A DNA stretch of 6,669 nt from JBBSGC01 sp038254525 (GTDB taxonomy: Bacteria; Actinomycetota; Actinomycetes; Propionibacteriales; Nocardioidaceae), in NCBI GenBank assembly GCA_038254525.1, contig JBBSGC010000106.1, positions 1 to 6,669 of the forward strand, written 5' to 3'. Position numbers and translations under genes: made by a program. Positions 4,797 through 6,669 of the stretch are shown piece by piece. Under the pieces are notes generated by a model. That model was given only the letters and a program-made list of their open reading frames with translations, did no database searches and was not told the DNA's origin. The number at the start of each line of letters is the position of its first letter. Position 1 is the stretch's first letter.

Positions 4797-6551
4797 ATGA
4801 CTGCTGCCGTCCAGGTGAGGGACGACCGCGCCCCTGACCGTAGTGAGCACCAGGTCGGCCTGGTCCTCGTGAGCCATGACGGAGCTCGCTGGCTCACCGA
4901 CGTGCTGGCCGCCATCGCGTCCCAGACCCGACCTGCCGACGCACTCGTCGCCGTCGACACCGGGTCCACCGACGACACGGTTGCCATCCTGCAGGACCGG
5001 CTGGAGCACGCCGTCGTGCTGAGGCTCCCGGCCGACGCCGGCTTCGGCGCGGCGGTGGCCTCTGGTGCTGCCCACCTGTCCAAGACTGCCGCCACTACCG
5101 ACCAGCCGACCGACCGAGCGGGTCGCACGGACTGGCTGTGGATCCTGCACGACGACTCGGCGCCGGCGCCCGACGCCCTTGGCCGGTTGCTGGAGCAAGC
5201 CGCAGACGACGTGGCTCTGATCGGTCCCAAGTCGCTGGAGTGGCCGCAACCGCGCCGCCTGCTGGAGGTCGGCGTGACGTTGACCGGCACCGGTCGTCGG
5301 GAGACCGGCCTCGAGCAGGGCGAGCGCGACCAGGGACAGCACGACCGTCCCCGCGATGTGTTGGCCGTGGGCTCTGCTGGAATGCTCGTGCGCCGCGACG
5401 TCTGGGACCAGCTCGGTGGCTTCGAGCCGAGCTTTCGGTTGTACGGCGAGGACCTGGACCTTGGCTGGCGGGTCGCGCGCGCCGGCTGGCGGACCCGGGT
5501 GGCTCCGGCCGCCGTCGTCTTCCACGTGGCGGCCGCCGAGCGGGGCCTGCGAACTTCCCGAGCGGTCCGCGGCCGCGCGCGCTTCGCTCGGCGCCGAAGT
5601 TCGCTGATCACCCTGCTCGCCAACGCCGGCACCCCGGGATTCTGCTGGCAGCTCGGCCGGCTCTTGGTCGGGTCGCTGCTGCGAGCTCTCGCCCTGCTGC
5701 TGGCCAAGGCCCCCGGTGAGGCGGCCGCCGAGCTGCGAGCGCTGGGCAGCGTCTACGGCAGGCTCGGGGAGGTGCTCGCGGCCCGCCGCCGGCGCCGGGC
5801 CACAGCCGTGGTCCCGGCCCGCTCGGTTCGGCACCTGCTGCCAAGTCCCTGGCTGCCCTACCGCCACGGGCTGGACGCGCTGGCCGGCGCGGGCGCGGCG
5901 TTCGTCCACTCGATCCGCTCTTCCGCCGGTGTCCGGCGCGCCGTTGCCGAAACCGGCCCGGTGGCCGACGAGGCCGAGGACCTGCCGTCCGGGCCGGGGC
6001 TTTCGAGCCGGCTCCGGGCTCATCCCTGGGCAGGCACGGTCGTGCTGCTGCTGGTGTTGTCCGTCTGGTCGGCGCGGCACCTCCTCGGTGGCGGGCAGCT
6101 GTCCGGAGGTGCGTTGCTGCCGGCCCCCGACGGGGTTGGTGGCTGGTTGCACCTTGCCTTCGACCCGTGGCATCCCGTGGGCTTGGGCAGTGACCGCCCG
6201 GCCGCGCCGTACGTGCTTTTTCTTGCACTCAGTGGAGCTCTGACACTCGGCCAGCCCTGGCTGCTGGTCGACCTGCTGGTGCTCGGGGCGCCACTGCTGG
6301 CCGCGCTCAGCGCGCACCGCCTCGCCCGCCGGCTGTTCGGTTCCGAGCGGATCAGGATCTGGTGGTCGGCGACCTACGGTTTGCTGCCCGTGGCATCGGT
6401 GCGGTGGCCGGTGGACGCCTCGGGACCCTCGTCGGCGCGATGGTGCTGCCCCTGGCCGCCGGCTCGACCGTCGCGATGGTCCGGAGCACCGGCCGGGGAG
6501 CTGTCCGGGTGCCGCGCTGGCAGCACGCCGTGCGGATGGGGTGGTGGCTGA
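4797..6551 (+). CDS. Family-2 membrane glycosyltransferase, 5' part; frame disrupted near 6391
   Basis: The N-terminus is a GT-A, family-2 glycosyltransferase. It has GLVLVSHDGARW (21-32), DTGSTDDT (54-61), the DXD-equivalent LHDDSAP (117-123), VGSAGMLVRRDVWDQLGGF (191-209) and the acceptor-site LYGEDLDLGWRVARAGW (215-231), then VFHV (241-244). Hydrophobic segments follow at about 281-303, 411-430, 471-488 and 490-506, separated by an Arg-rich cytoplasmic stretch (328-345). This architecture matches very large (about 1000 residues or more) actinobacterial envelope glycosyltransferases encoded next to whiB; the sugar and acceptor are unknown. After about residue 532 (LLPV) the open frame yields an atypical Trp/Cys/Pro/Arg/Ser-rich peptide and stops at 6549-6551 after 584 residues. 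The hydrophobic sequence expected there continues in another frame. The genuine gene therefore runs off the right edge, and residues 533-584 are probably not native. The start ATG follows whiB by 31 bp and may be leaderless. Confidence 0.85.
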   Translation: MTAAVQVRDDRAPDRSEHQVGLVLVSHDGARWLTDVLAAIASQTRPADALVAVDTGSTDDTVAILQDRLEHAVVLRLPADAGFGAAVASGAAHLSKTAATTDQPTDRAGRTDWLWILHDDSAPAPDALGRLLEQAADDVALIGPKSLEWPQPRRLLEVGVTLTGTGRRETGLEQGERDQGQHDRPRDVLAVGSAGMLVRRDVWDQLGGFEPSFRLYGEDLDLGWRVARAGWRTRVAPAAVVFHVAAAERGLRTSRAVRGRARFARRRSSLITLLANAGTPGFCWQLGRLLVGSLLRALALLLAKAPGEAAAELRALGSVYGRLGEVLAARRRRRATAVVPARSVRHLLPSPWLPYRHGLDALAGAGAAFVHSIRSSAGVRRAVAETGPVADEAEDLPSGPGLSSRLRAHPWAGTVVLLLVLSVWSARHLLGGGQLSGGALLPAPDGVGGWLHLAFDPWHPVGLGSDRPAAPYVLFLALSGALTLGQPWLLVDLLVLGAPLLAALSAHRLARRLFGSERIRIWWSATYGLLPVASVRWPVDASGPSSARWCCPWPPARPSRWSGAPAGELSGCRAGSTPCGWGGG

Positions 6552-6669
6552 CCGTGCTCGTCGCCTTCGTCCCGGTGGCCTACGTCCTGCTGGGCACGGC
6601 GCTGCTCGTCGGCTCGACGCTGTGGGTGCGTGGACGTGCGTGGTTCGCAGTGGCCGGCGCGCTCATGCT
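6392..6669 (+). pseudogene. Out-of-frame continuation of the glycosyltransferase gene
   Basis: From 6392 the frame shifted by -1 relative to the upstream gene reads GIGAVAGGRLGTLVGAMVLP, then an Arg-containing loop with VPRWQHAVRMG (about 6494-6526), a long hydrophobic segment WWLTVLVAFVPVAYVLLGTA (6541-6600), and stays open to the right edge. This is membrane-protein-like sequence that fits directly onto LLPV of the upstream frame; in related proteins this point reads approximately LLP-x-x-x-GAVAxGRLGT. One missing base at about 6384-6400 (for example within the 'ccc gtg g' stretch) would restore a single frame. It may be a real mutation, making the gene a pseudogene, or a sequencing/assembly error. 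It has no independent start with a Shine-Dalgarno sequence. Confidence 0.75.

Noticed and set aside
4283..5707. Minus-strand open frame of 474 codons under whiB and the glycosyltransferase
   Set aside because: Ser/Arg/Thr-rich shadow with no recognisable motifs; it covers two well-supported plus-strand genes and the whiB promoter.
4782..6317. Minus-strand open frame of 511 codons opposite the glycosyltransferase
   Set aside because: Composition (Gln/Gly/Arg/His-rich, no hydrophobic core) is that of an antisense frame; the opposite strand carries intact GT2 motifs.
6381..6400. Programmed -1 ribosomal frameshift in the glycosyltransferase
   Set aside because: No X-XXY-YYZ slippery heptamer is visible at the switch point, and this family is not known to use recoding; a lost base is simpler.
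1..6669. Mobile elements, CRISPR arrays, tRNA/rRNA genes, phage or defence genes
   Set aside because: I saw no terminal inverted repeats, transposase or integrase motifs, regularly spaced repeats or tRNA-like cloverleaf sequence; genes are tightly packed housekeeping-type genes.

Overview
The window is chromosomal DNA from a high-GC actinobacterium. Coding regions are strongly G/C-biased at third codon positions, GTG starts are common, and the gene set is typical of the phylum: a WhiB-family iron-sulfur regulator, coenzyme F420 biosynthesis genes and a Rv3264c-like sugar nucleotidyltransferase. The neighbourhood resembles the mycobacterial whiB2-fbiA-fbiB-manB region (Rv3260c-Rv3264c). The TIGR03089-like gene at the left edge also lies near these genes in related genomes. 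The family or genus cannot be fixed from the sequence alone.

Layout, left to right. (1) The 5' end of a minus-strand TIGR03089-like gene (1-101) diverges across about 95 bp from (2) a plus-strand mannose-1-phosphate guanylyltransferase-like gene with a C-terminal hexapeptide-repeat domain (197-1264). (3) This converges, with a 12-bp tail-to-tail overlap, on the minus-strand pair fbiA (2272-3249) then fbiB/cofE (1253-2278). The pair overlaps by 7 bp and builds coenzyme F420 from Fo. (4) Across a 121-bp hairpin-rich divergent spacer lies a plus-strand gene for an unrecognised four-helix membrane protein with a long Pro/Gln/Gly-rich tail (3371-4288). (5) A less GC-rich intergenic region of 222 bp carries a recognisable promoter and leads to whiB (4511-4765). 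(6) A large family-2 membrane glycosyltransferase begins 31 bp after whiB (4797) and runs off the right edge. Its reading frame is broken near position 6391.

How the genes fit together. FbiA and FbiB act consecutively in F420 synthesis. This FbiB has only the glutamate-ligase domain and lacks the nitroreductase domain of the mycobacterial fusion, so the reduction of dehydro-F420-0 needs another enzyme. The guanylyltransferase and the glycosyltransferase point to envelope polysaccharide synthesis. WhiB is a cell-division and development regulator in this phylum. Conserved adjacency does not prove a shared pathway.

I found no mobile element, CRISPR array, tRNA, rRNA or defence system. The best leads are the glycosyltransferase frameshift, the single-domain FbiB, the two possible in-frame starts of whiB (leaderless or Shine-Dalgarno-led) and the undescribed membrane protein.
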